From contig CAVUDO010000005.1 in NCBI GenBank assembly GCA_963740255.1, positions 254,804-318,803 of the forward strand: a stretch of DNA of 64,000 nt, read 5' to 3'. Made by a program: the position numbers and the translations under genes. The notes beneath the pieces are model-generated. The model saw only the letters and a list, made by a program, of their open reading frames with translations, had not been told where the DNA came from and did no database searches. How positions within the stretch are numbered: the stretch's first letter is position 1; each line of letters begins with the position of its first letter. Source of the DNA: CAVUDO01 sp963740255 (GTDB lineage Bacteria; Actinomycetota; Actinomycetes; Mycobacteriales; Cryptosporangiaceae). Shown one piece after another: positions 1-7,734 of the stretch.

Positions 1-347
1 TCGTAGGCCTCGGCCCGGTAGGTGGTGATCTCCAACCGGAGGCCCTTCCGGGACGCGCCGACCGTGCCGAACTCGATGCCGGTCGTCCAGACCGCCTCGG
101 CCCAGCCGTCGACCAGCGCCATCACGGCATCCGGCCGCGCGTCCGTGCAGAAGTCGAGGTCGTCGCCGAGCCGGCCCAGCAGGGCGTCGCGCACCGAGCC
201 GCCGACCAGGTACAGCTCGTACCCGGCCGCGGCAAACCGCCGCCCGAGTTCGTCGGCCACCGGCGACACCCGGAGCAGCTCCGCGACGGCACGACGCTGC
301 GCCGCCGTGAGCGCTTCGGAAGGTGAGGGAGAAGGACGTTCGACCAC
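1..347 (-). CDS. pcnA: CCA tRNA nucleotidyltransferase, partial (3' end cut by window edge)
   Basis: Poly(A) polymerase family enzyme that adds or repairs the CCA tail of tRNAs. About 115 N-terminal residues are visible, with the nucleotidyltransferase signature YLVGGSVRDALLGR followed by DDLDF, the metal-binding acidic pair. The GTG start at 347 is chosen because AGGG lies 9 nt upstream and the following residues run straight into the domain. It is divergent from the Nudix gene at 500; the same divergent pair (pcnA / mutT4) sits in this place in mycobacteria. The C-terminal half is beyond position 1. Confidence 0.9.
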   Translation of the reverse strand, partial: MVERPSPSPSEALTAAQRRAVAELLRVSPVADELGRRFAAAGYELYLVGGSVRDALLGRLGDDLDFCTDARPDAVMALVDGWAEAVWTTGIEFGTVGASRKGLRLEITTYRAEAY

Positions 348-499
348 GACCGTTGACCCTATCTTCCGCCGGCCACCTGGACGGGGTCCCGTTCGTGGTA
401 GCGCCACCCGATGCCTGCCTGTGCGCTGTCCACAGGGCCGGCGCCCCTGTGGTGGCGGACATCCGGCAGAGCGTGGGGACGTGCCGCTATGGTCGATTC

Positions 500-976
500 A
501 TGGCACGCCGGAACTCCTCGCGTCGGCTCGGCGCCGGGCGGCTGCGCCGGGTGGAAGAGGTGTCCGCCGGCGGGCTGGTCGTCTCCGGCGAGGGCGACGC
601 CGCGGCCGGTGCGCTGATCGGCAAGCTGGACGGACGCGGCCGCATGCTGTGGTCGTTGCCCAAGGGCCACGTCGAACCGGGCGAGAGCCTGGAGGACACC
701 GCCGTCCGCGAGGTGGCCGAGGAGACCGGCATTCTCGGCAAGGTCGTCGGCCCGCTGGGTGCGGTCGACTACTGGTTCGTGTTCCAGGGGCGCCGCATCC
801 ACAAGACCGTGCACCACTACCTGCTGCTGGCGGTGGGCGGCACGCTCTCCGACGCCGACGTGGAGGTCGTGGAGGTGGCCTGGGTGCCGTTGGCCGAACT
901 CCCCGAACGGCTGGCCTACCCCGACGAGCGGAAGTTGGTGGCCCGGGTGCCCGAACTGTTCGGACGCACGGCGTGA
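500..976 (+). CDS. Nudix hydrolase, MutT4-like
   Basis: A 158-residue Nudix protein. The Nudix box is complete at about residues 56-78: GHVEPGE, then REVAEETG with the metal-binding glutamates. By family and by position next to pcnA and murJ it resembles mycobacterial MutT4, which acts on nucleoside di- or triphosphates; the substrate here is inferred. ATG 500 is preferred over the further-upstream start at 323, because the reading between the two is arginine/proline-rich shadow and would overlap pcnA. It ends 52 bp before murJ. In mycobacteria a large extra gene (Rv3909) lies between the two; it is absent here. Confidence 0.87.
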   Translation: MARRNSSRRLGAGRLRRVEEVSAGGLVVSGEGDAAAGALIGKLDGRGRMLWSLPKGHVEPGESLEDTAVREVAEETGILGKVVGPLGAVDYWFVFQGRRIHKTVHHYLLLAVGGTLSDADVEVVEVAWVPLAELPERLAYPDERKLVARVPELFGRTA

Positions 977-1028
977 CCGCGCCGACAGCGCCCGCCACGG
1001 CACTGCCGCGCACCGGCGGCGCGGGCAC

Positions 1029-2786
1029 GTGACCGACCGCGACACCTCGCAGGTGGAGTCCGGAGCGCCGCCGGTGGCGGCCGGGGACCGGACGAACGCC
1101 GACGTCGCCGGGCCGGACCTCACCGACGCGCCGCCGGTGGCGGATGCCGACGCGACCGGGGCCGACGCGACCGGCGGCGGCACGGCCAGCGTGGTCCGCA
1201 GCAGCGGGATCATGGCCGCCGGCAGCGTGGTGTCCCGGGTGACCGGATTCGTCCGCACTGCGGCCATCGCCGCGGCGATCGGTGCCCTCACGGTGGGCAA
1301 CGCCTACCAGGTCTCCTACGCGCTGCCGTTGCAGGTGTACGAGCTGGTGCTCGGCGGCGTCCTCACCTCGGTGCTGGTGCCGGTGCTGGTCAAGGCCCGC
1401 AAACGCGACCCGGACGGCGGCGACGGCTACACGTCCGGGCTGCTGTCACTGGCCGTCGTCGTGCTCGGCGTGGCTACCGTGCTGGCCGTGCTGGCGGCAC
1501 CGCTGCTCACCGGCATCTTCGCCAACGCCGACACGCCGGCCGACGCCCGCGGCCTGATCACCGCACTGTCGTACTTCATGTTGCCGTCGATCTTCTTCTA
1601 CGGAATGTCGGCGCTGCTGGCGGCCGTGCTCAACACCCGCGGCCACTTCGCCGCGCCGATGTGGGCGCCGATCGTCAACAACCTCGTGGTGATCACGATG
1701 GCGCTGGTGTTCCTGGCGCTGTCCACGGGCCAGCTCGCCGCCGCGACCATTCAGCCGTGGCAGGTGGCGCTGCTGGGCGGCGGCACCCTGCTCGGCGTGG
1801 TGAGCCAGGTGGCGGCGCTGGCCCCGGCGTTGCGCCGGGTCGGCTACCGGTTCCGGTTCCGTCTGCAGTTGCGGGGCCTGGGGCTGCGGGAGCTGGCCCG
1901 GATGGCCGGCTGGATGGTCGCCTACGTGGCCGTGAGCCAGGTCGGGGTGATCGTGGTCCTGCGGCTGGCCAGCCTCAACGACAACCGCGGCGGACCGAGC
2001 GCGCTGGTGCACAACTCCGCGTTCATCCTGTTCATGACCGTGCACGGCATCGTCGCGGTCTCGGTGATCACCGCACTGATGCCCCGGATGAGCGCCGCGG
2101 CGGCGGACGGCCGGCTCGGCGAGGTCGCGGCGAACCTGTCGCAGGGGTCGCGGCTGTCCGGGGTGATCCTGGTCCCGGCGACCGCGGCGTACCTGGCGCT
2201 CGGGGTGCCGATCGCGGTGACGGCCTTCGAGTGGGGCAACGTCGGCCACGACAGCGCGACCGCGATCGGTTTCGCGCTGATGGCCGCCGGCGTCGGGCTG
2301 GTGCCGTTCGCGATCAGCCAGATGCAGATCTTCGCCTTCTACGCCCTGGGCGACACCCGGACGCCTGCGCTGGCCAACATCGCGGTGGTCGCGGTGAAGG
2401 TGGTCGTGGCGCTCGGGCTGTACGCGCTGCTCCCTCCGGAGTGGACGATCGTCGGGCTGATGACCGCCAACACCGCCTCCTACGTGGTGGCCGTGGCGGT
2501 GTCGGCCTGGCTGCTGCGGCGCCGGGTGGGTCCGCTGGACGGGCCGCGCACCGCACAGACCCTGGTCCGGCTGTCGCTGGCCGCCGTAGGTGCCGGAGTG
2601 ATCGGCTGGGCGATTGCCTACGGCGTCGGCGGTTGGCTGGGCGAGGGCAAGGGCGCCGCGTTCACGGCCCTGGTGCTCGGTGGTGTGGCGTTGCTGGCGG
2701 CGTTCGGCGCCGGGGCGGTGTTCCTGCGCGTCCGCGAGGTCACCGAACTCCTGGGCAGCCTCCGCCGCTTCCGCCGCCGGGCCTAG
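1029..2786 (+). CDS. murJ: Lipid II flippase MurJ
   Basis: MviN/MurJ family of the MOP exporter superfamily; it flips the peptidoglycan precursor lipid II across the cytoplasmic membrane. The protein has 585 residues. The first about 55 are polar and probably disordered, followed by the family's opening helix region (SSGIMAAGSVVSRVTGFVR) and a long series of hydrophobic segments, consistent with about 14 helices. The GTG start at 1029 follows the Nudix gene; upstream in-frame starts lie inside that gene. In Mycobacterium the same protein continues into a pseudokinase and an extracellular domain. Here the reading ends after the transporter, and the pseudokinase is a separate gene at 7735. Confidence 0.93.
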   Translation: MTDRDTSQVESGAPPVAAGDRTNADVAGPDLTDAPPVADADATGADATGGGTASVVRSSGIMAAGSVVSRVTGFVRTAAIAAAIGALTVGNAYQVSYALPLQVYELVLGGVLTSVLVPVLVKARKRDPDGGDGYTSGLLSLAVVVLGVATVLAVLAAPLLTGIFANADTPADARGLITALSYFMLPSIFFYGMSALLAAVLNTRGHFAAPMWAPIVNNLVVITMALVFLALSTGQLAAATIQPWQVALLGGGTLLGVVSQVAALAPALRRVGYRFRFRLQLRGLGLRELARMAGWMVAYVAVSQVGVIVVLRLASLNDNRGGPSALVHNSAFILFMTVHGIVAVSVITALMPRMSAAAADGRLGEVAANLSQGSRLSGVILVPATAAYLALGVPIAVTAFEWGNVGHDSATAIGFALMAAGVGLVPFAISQMQIFAFYALGDTRTPALANIAVVAVKVVVALGLYALLPPEWTIVGLMTANTASYVVAVAVSAWLLRRRVGPLDGPRTAQTLVRLSLAAVGAGVIGWAIAYGVGGWLGEGKGAAFTALVLGGVALLAAFGAGAVFLRVREVTELLGSLRRFRRRA

Positions 2787-3255
2787 CGGTCCGTCGCGTA
2801 CGAGGCGCCGCTGAACGTTGCGGCGGTCGCTTGCGGTCCTGGCACGGGCTTGCCCCGGCCGGCACGCTGCTTCCCGGCGGGATGCTGTGCCTGATCGTGT
2901 CCGGTGACCGGTACAACGCCCGCAGCGGGAAGAGGATCGTCGTCGAGGTCGTCGGCGAGAAGCTGGCCGCCGCTGCGGTCGGGTCGTCGCGCATCAGATC
3001 GGCCGGCAGCGAATGGGTCTGGTCTGGCTCGGTGCCGACCACCGCTACCGCCGTGGGGCCGTGGCGGTGTCGGCCTGGCCGCTGCGCGAATGAGCTACGC
3101 CCGCTCGGCGTCCGAAGATGCGCGAGCGGGCGTAGCCGTGATGGTCACCGGTCCAATACTTCGCCCCAGGAGCCGGCTTCGTGCTCAGGAAATTGTCGCC
3201 CTCCGGCCGAAGCGCCCGCCATGGGACGGCCTCCCCAAGAGACCTCCGCGGACAG
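2787..3255. other. Intergenic region after murJ with a long perfect inverted repeat
   Basis: No convincing gene is seen in these 470 bases. A perfect 14-bp inverted repeat (GCTACGCCCGCTCG at 3094-3107 and its complement at 3123-3136, 15-nt loop) can form a strong hairpin. It lies 300 bp past the murJ stop and is not followed by a T-run, so its role (terminator or mobile-element scar) is open. Confidence 0.55.
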
Positions 3256-3295
3256 CGATCGGGCCGTGCCTCCCGTCGGAGGTGCGGCCCGATCG
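3256..3295. terminator. Bidirectional hairpin terminator
   Basis: An 11-bp stem (CGATCGGGCCG at 3256-3266 with its exact complement at 3285-3295) encloses a second hairpin (CCTCC / GGAGG around CGTC). It sits between convergent murJ and the small secreted-protein gene ending at 3312, the expected place for a two-way terminator. Confidence 0.75.
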
Positions 3296-3311
3296 TGTGG
3301 GGGTGGTGGGG

Positions 3312-3728
3312 TTACTGGAGCCAGCAGATGTGTGCGCCGCGGCTGTTGCGGTTGGCGGTGAGGTCGGCGTGGGCGATCGCGCCGGGGGAGGCGTAGCGGG
3401 CGTAGCGGTGCACGATCTTGCCGTGCGGGTCGTGGCTGGTGTAGTGGTGGTAGAAGTTGCCGGCGGCGATGCGGGCGCCGTTGTTGAGTGCGCCGATCCA
3501 GCTGATGTTGGCCACCGAGCCCTTGGGGGCGGTGATCAGGACGGCTTTGCCGGTGGCGTCGCGGACCAGTAGTGGGGCGTTCTTGTTGACGGTGTACTGG
3601 CAGACGGTGGTTTTGCTGGCGACTTTCTGGCCGGCGGTGAGTTCGGCGGTGGCGGCCGAGGCGGCGGGGATACCGACCGCGAGGGCCGCGGCGACCACGC
3701 CGCCGACGATGAGCTTCTTTGCACGCAT
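3312..3728 (-). CDS. Small secreted protein of unknown function
   Basis: 138 residues. A typical signal peptide opens the protein (MRAKK, then a hydrophobic stretch ending PAASA|A at about residue 25), so it is exported. The mature part has two cysteines, one near the middle and one near the C-terminus (HICWLQ), which could form a single disulfide, as in small SH3-like or cell-wall-associated exported proteins. The ATG at 3728 has GGAGAC 5 nt upstream. It is a monocistronic gene with its own terminator at 3256-3295 and lies next to the chaplin gene, suggesting an extracellular or cell-surface role. No family is assigned. Confidence 0.75.
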   Translation of the reverse strand: MRAKKLIVGGVVAAALAVGIPAASAATAELTAGQKVASKTTVCQYTVNKNAPLLVRDATGKAVLITAPKGSVANISWIGALNNGARIAAGNFYHHYTSHDPHGKIVHRYARYASPGAIAHADLTANRNSRGAHICWLQ

Positions 3729-4168
3729 GTAAGTCTCCAAGAGCTTGCCTGGCTTACGGAGACTCCGTCCCGGTCTGGTTTCCACGCCGTCGCGGACGGA
3801 ACGGAGCCCGTTGCCGCGGTCAGTATGGTCACGGGTCCCCTGCGCCCCGCCATGGGACAGGTTCCCCACTTTTCTCCACAAACGACAGGCGCAGCGGCTC
3901 CCGGAACGGGTCGGCCGGACGGCGGCCGGCGAGGGACTGATCCCCACCCCGACGCCGAGGTGCCCGCCCCACCTGGATGGTGGGACGGGCACCTCGGTTC
4001 ATCGACTGCTTCCCGCCGTTCCCGCCGCCTGGCTGATCCCCGTGGTGTCGTGGATCAACGGCGTTCCGGCCGGGTTGGTGCGTTCAGTGCTGGTCGTGCC
4101 TTCGATGCTCGGTCGTGCTCCGTGCTCCGTGCTCCGTGCGGTGGTGCAGGTTGTGCTGGTGGTGCTGT
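3729..4168. other. Intergenic region between secreted-protein and chaplin genes
   Basis: 440 bases with no supported gene. It holds the promoter side of the 3312 gene and, at 3955-3997, the terminator listed separately. The remainder shows no recognisable features. Confidence 0.5.
3955..3997. terminator. Hairpin terminator of the chaplin gene
   Basis: A 19-bp stem with one mismatch (3955-3973 pairing with 3979-3997) and a 5-nt loop TGGAT, about 170 bp beyond the minus-strand chaplin stop codon. The stem is very GC-rich, as expected for a high-GC actinomycete; there is no U-tract. Confidence 0.7.
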
Positions 4169-5167
4169 TCAGCGCATCGTCGCCGTGGCGGTGCCGGTGC
4201 CCGAGCCGATGCCCACGCCCAGCACGCCCACGCCGTTGCCCACGACGTTGACCGGGACCTGGATCGGCACGTAGGCCTGGTTGCCCACCAGGATGCCGGT
4301 GTTGTCGGTGCTGACCAGCGTCGTCGCGGACTTGTGCACCGCGGACCGCTTCATCGTCGCGGTGGCCGAGCAGGTGCCCGAGCCGATGCCGCCGCCGAGC
4401 ACGCCCACGCCGTTGCCGCACGCGTTGACCGGGACCTGGATCGGCACGTAGGCCTGGTTGCCCACCAGGATGCCGGTGTTGTCGGTGCTGATCAGCGTGA
4501 CGTCACCGGCGCCGTTCGCGGAGGAACCCTTCAGCGACGCGCCCGACTTCTTGGCCGCGCTGCTGCTGTGGTGCGGGCCCGACTTCGCGGTGGCCGAGCA
4601 GGTGCCCGAGCCGATGCCGCCGCCGAGCACGCCCACGCCGTTCCCGCACACGTTGACGGGGATCTGGATGGGAGCGATCAGCTGGTTGCCGTTGCCGATG
4701 CCGGTGTTGCCGTTGCTCACAGCGGTGGTGCTCTTCCGGTTGGCGCTGTGGCCGTGGCCGTTCTTCATGGTGGCGGTGGCCGAGCAGGTGCCCGAACCGA
4801 TGCCGCCGCCGAGCACGCCCACGCCGTTCCCGCACACGTTGATCGGGACCTGGATGGGGGCGTACAGCTGGTTGCCGTTGCCGATGCCGGTGTTGCCGTC
4901 GCTGACCAGGGTGACGTCGCCGGAGCGCTTCATCGTGGCGGTCGCGTCACAGGTGCCCGAGCCGATGCCCAGGCCCAGCACGCCCACGCCGTTGCCGCAG
5001 ACGTTGATCGGAACCTGGATCGGGACGACGGCCTGGTTGCCGTTCAGGATTCCGGTGTTGCCGGAGCTGAGCAGGGTGTCGTCCGCGTGAGCGGCCACAC
5101 CGGCGGCGACGACGAAGCCAGCGGAGAGCAGACCGACCTGCAGGGTGCGACGAATCCATGTGTTCAT
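4169..5167 (-). CDS. Chaplin-like secreted protein with five chaplin repeats
   Basis: 332 residues with a signal peptide ending AAHA|DD at about residue 29, then five repeats of about 40-60 residues. Each carries a GNTGI/DNTGI..GNQ segment, a PIQVP(I/V)NV segment, then CGNGVGVLG and a GSGTC ending. This matches the chaplin (DUF320) pattern: Gly/Asn-rich, beta-prone, two cysteines per repeat. Chaplins self-assemble into amyloid-like films that make aerial hyphae and spores hydrophobic. The last repeat has lost both cysteines (NVVGN, GSGTGT). There is no LPXTG anchor, so the protein is probably released or retained by assembly. Known Streptomyces chaplins have one or two repeats; five is unusual. 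Short histidine/serine-rich linkers separate some repeats. Confidence 0.88.
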   Translation of the reverse strand: MNTWIRRTLQVGLLSAGFVVAAGVAAHADDTLLSSGNTGILNGNQAVVPIQVPINVCGNGVGVLGLGIGSGTCDATATMKRSGDVTLVSDGNTGIGNGNQLYAPIQVPINVCGNGVGVLGGGIGSGTCSATATMKNGHGHSANRKSTTAVSNGNTGIGNGNQLIAPIQIPVNVCGNGVGVLGGGIGSGTCSATAKSGPHHSSSAAKKSGASLKGSSANGAGDVTLISTDNTGILVGNQAYVPIQVPVNACGNGVGVLGGGIGSGTCSATATMKRSAVHKSATTLVSTDNTGILVGNQAYVPIQVPVNVVGNGVGVLGVGIGSGTGTATATMR

Positions 5168-5596
5168 GACTGGGAAGAGCCTCTCTGAATAATGGTGCTA
5201 TCGATTTCGATGAGGTAAGGCAGATTTTCTGTTTTTGGCGCACGCCTCCCGTCGGAGGTGATTGCCGTGGGGTGGCGACTCGAAAGAGTTCGATTCGCCG
5301 GGGTCCGGGTCTGTGCACTCGCCGGCGAGTGCGCCCGGGGGAATGTGCTGATCCACCATTCGGCGTATTCGAATTCGGAGGGAATGGTGCCCGCGGTCGT
5401 GGCCGTGGCCTCAGCGGAGGCCGGCGGCTGAACGTTGGATTCCCTGGCCGTGAGGCGGAGTCTCGCCGATGGCGTAGGCCACCTTGCGGGAGAGACCGTG
5501 ACCTCGTTCGATGCCGAGGTGGGGCCCGGGGGTGATGCGGGTGCGCGCGGGAGGACCGTCAGGTCTGGCGCACACCCACCGGGCCGGCGCACCGAC
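5168..5596. other. Intergenic region upstream of the chaplin gene
   Basis: About 430 bases. The first 60 next to the chaplin start are AT-richer than the surroundings (around AATAATGG and the segment 5210-5235), the likely promoter area. No gene or clear operator was identified. Confidence 0.4.
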
Positions 5597-6568
5597 CTAG
5601 TCGGGGCTGACGGCCAGCTTCTCCGCGCGGTTGCGCGGGGCACCCTGGTCGGCGGTGGCGGGCGTGACGAGCGAGATCGCCGCGTCCGCTGCCGAGGTGC
5701 CGGTGACGAAGGCACCAGTGCCGCCGTCGTGCGTCGGTGCGGTCGGGCCGGAGGTGCTACCGCCGGAGCCGGCCACGCCGAGCAGCCGTGGGAAGAGGTC
5801 ACCGGTGGGCCCGGACGGGAACTGCGTGTCCGTGGCGCCGGCCGGCTGACCGAACGAGTGGACGACCCGGGTACCGGAGGCGTCGGCCTGGTGCGTGTCC
5901 GCACCGTTCTGGCCGAGCCGGGCCGGCGTCGGGACGCCGTGGGACGCCGCTGGTGTGGTCCGCGACGCCGTGGCGTGGTCCGACCCTTGCGAGGTCAGGG
6001 ACGTCACGGTGTCGTCGACCGGTCGCAGCAGCGCCGTGCCCGAGAGAACCGGGCGGATGCCGTCGGTCAGGGGACCGAGGGCATCGGTGAGCGGGGTGAC
6101 CACGTCGGACAGGCCGAGCGGAGCGAGCAGACCCTCCTGGCGGGAGGAACCGTCACACGCGTCCGGCGCACCGGCGGTCGGGGTCGAACCGGCGACTGCC
6201 CTGGTGACCGGCGCGAGCGCCTGACCCGTGGCAGCGGCGGCCGGCTCGACGATCCCGGCGATGCTCCGCGTCACCGGAGCCAACGCGCTCTCCACCGGCT
6301 GCCCGACCGAAGCAGCTGCCCCGGCCTGAGAACCGGTGGAGCGGGAGGACGTCGAATCTGCCGACACGACGCCGGACGCACATGTCGTCTCGGCGGGCGC
6401 GTCGGCGTGAGCACTCGCGGAGGCGACCAGCCAGGCCACCGCGGCGAACCCCAACAGGACCATCAGGCGGACCAATGCCGTCACGACAGGCGTGCGCGAC
6501 AGCTGCGACATGGCGTGCTCAACACGCCTGCCCCGCAGCCCGTCGTTCATCGTCCTGCCCCCGAACAT
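5597..6568 (-). CDS. Secreted low-complexity protein of unknown function
   Basis: 323 residues, rich in Ala, Thr, Ser, Gly and Pro. Near the N-terminus lies a hydrophobic helix (ALVRLMVLLGFAAVAWLVA) followed by ASAHADA, a probable signal peptide with cleavage at about residue 49. The mature part repeats the theme SALAPVTRSIAG / QALAPVTRAVAG / VVTPLTDALGPLTD. Start at ATG 6568 because GGAG lies 6 nt upstream. It is transcribed toward the chaplin gene on the same strand with 430 bp between. Secreted proteins of this composition occur near surface-protein genes in spore-forming actinomycetes, but no function is known to me. Confidence 0.65.
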   Translation of the reverse strand: MFGGRTMNDGLRGRRVEHAMSQLSRTPVVTALVRLMVLLGFAAVAWLVASASAHADAPAETTCASGVVSADSTSSRSTGSQAGAAASVGQPVESALAPVTRSIAGIVEPAAAATGQALAPVTRAVAGSTPTAGAPDACDGSSRQEGLLAPLGLSDVVTPLTDALGPLTDGIRPVLSGTALLRPVDDTVTSLTSQGSDHATASRTTPAASHGVPTPARLGQNGADTHQADASGTRVVHSFGQPAGATDTQFPSGPTGDLFPRLLGVAGSGGSTSGPTAPTHDGGTGAFVTGTSAADAAISLVTPATADQGAPRNRAEKLAVSPD

Positions 6569-6890
6569 CGTTGCTCCGCCGCTGGTACGCGCTGCCTCCG
6601 GACTCCCCAGACGGGTGCGGAATTCGATCCACCCGTTGGCCGGAAACAACCGTTGGACTTCGCCTCCCGCGCTCCCCATTACTGAGAGAGACGCGCTCGA
6701 CACGGAGAAGGATGTCCCATTCGTCCCACGGGTGCAACCCCACCGCATCTATTCGGCGTGTCGCCAATCGCTCCGCAGTCGCATCCCCGGGCGCCTCGCC
6801 GGTCGCCTCGCGGGAATGCAATTGACACCGCACGTTCCGGTGAACGCCATTCGCCCCTCGCATTGGCTCGACGGATACGCCGAATAGCGG
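6569..6890. other. Intergenic region with no recognised feature
   Basis: About 320 bases between the secreted-protein start and the HerA-like remnant. The promoter for the 5597 gene should lie in its left part. I see no gene, hairpin or repeat here that I can support. Confidence 0.35.
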
Positions 6891-7540
6891 TCAGCGGCGC
6901 TTGCGCGTCCCGAAGATGTTGCGCATGATCTCCCGGCCCGCGGTGGTGGCCGCCGTGACGAGGAAGCTCTTCACGGCCTTGGACCTGAGGATCTCGCCGA
7001 CCATCCCGCCGGACGGAGCCGGAGCGGCCGGGCCCGGGACGGGCTCCTGGCCGGACGGCGGCGCGGGCCGAGCGGACGGCGCGGGCCGAGCGGGAGGCGC
7101 GGGCCGAGCGGGCGGGGCCTGGGCGGCCACCTTCGCCAGCAGCTTCTCGTAGGCCGACTCCCGGTCGATCGCCTCGGCGTACTTACCCCGCAGCGGCGAG
7201 GCGGCGACCACGCCGTCCAGCACGGAGGCGTCGACCTGGGCCATCAGCGACCTCGCACCGGCAGCTTCGTCCAGGCCACCGGCGTGGGGGCACCCCGCTC
7301 GGAGAGCACGGTGACGACCGCCTCGCCGATGCCGAGCTGGGTCAGCACCTCCTCCAGGTCGTACCCGCTGTTCGGGAACGTCGAGGCGGTGGCCTTGAGC
7401 GCCTTCGCGTCGTCCGGTGTGAACGCGCGCAGGGCGTGTTGCACCCGGTTGCCGAGCTGGGCGAGCACGTCCTTCGGCACGTCCTTGGGCGTCTGGGTGA
7501 CGAAGTGCGGCGGTCGGCCGGGTTCGACGGTCGCGCGCAC
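6891..7540 (-). pseudogene. Remnant of a HerA-like helicase (DUF853), truncated and frameshifted
   Basis: The reading from 7516 down matches the C-terminal part of the DUF853/HerA-like ATPase family: VTQTPKDVPKDVLAQLGNRV, HALRAFTPDDAKALKAT, IGEAVVTVLSERGAPTPVAW, then in another frame SLMAQVD, ASPLRGKYAEAIDRESAYE and a C-terminal GREIMRN. Near 7252-7258 a single base is missing: WTKLPV runs into a stop, while one added C restores the continuation into RSLMAQVD. The N-terminal ATPase domain with Walker motifs, usually about 300 residues, is absent upstream. With one base restored, 650 nt become 217 codons. It is therefore a decayed gene, not an active helicase. Confidence 0.75.
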
Positions 7541-7734
7541 CGGTGCGCCGCGCCGTCGGCGGGCGGCCGGCAGGATGCGGAACGGTAACCTTTACCGACG
7601 TTGTGCTGGTGATCGGTGGCAACCGACCCGCCCGTCCGGGCAGGATGGGGTACGTCCCGGGCACCGCGGGCGGGCGATACTGGCGTGGACGGACGAGGAC
7701 GGAACGTTCTGCGGGTGCGCACGGGAGGCGGGTC

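Noticed and set aside
3094..3136. Insertion-sequence end
   Set aside because: The inverted repeat is a single short-looped hairpin with no transposase or target duplication around it.
3825..4274. Plus-strand frames over the chaplin 3' region
   Set aside because: They run through the terminator hairpin and antisense to the chaplin repeats; no start signals.
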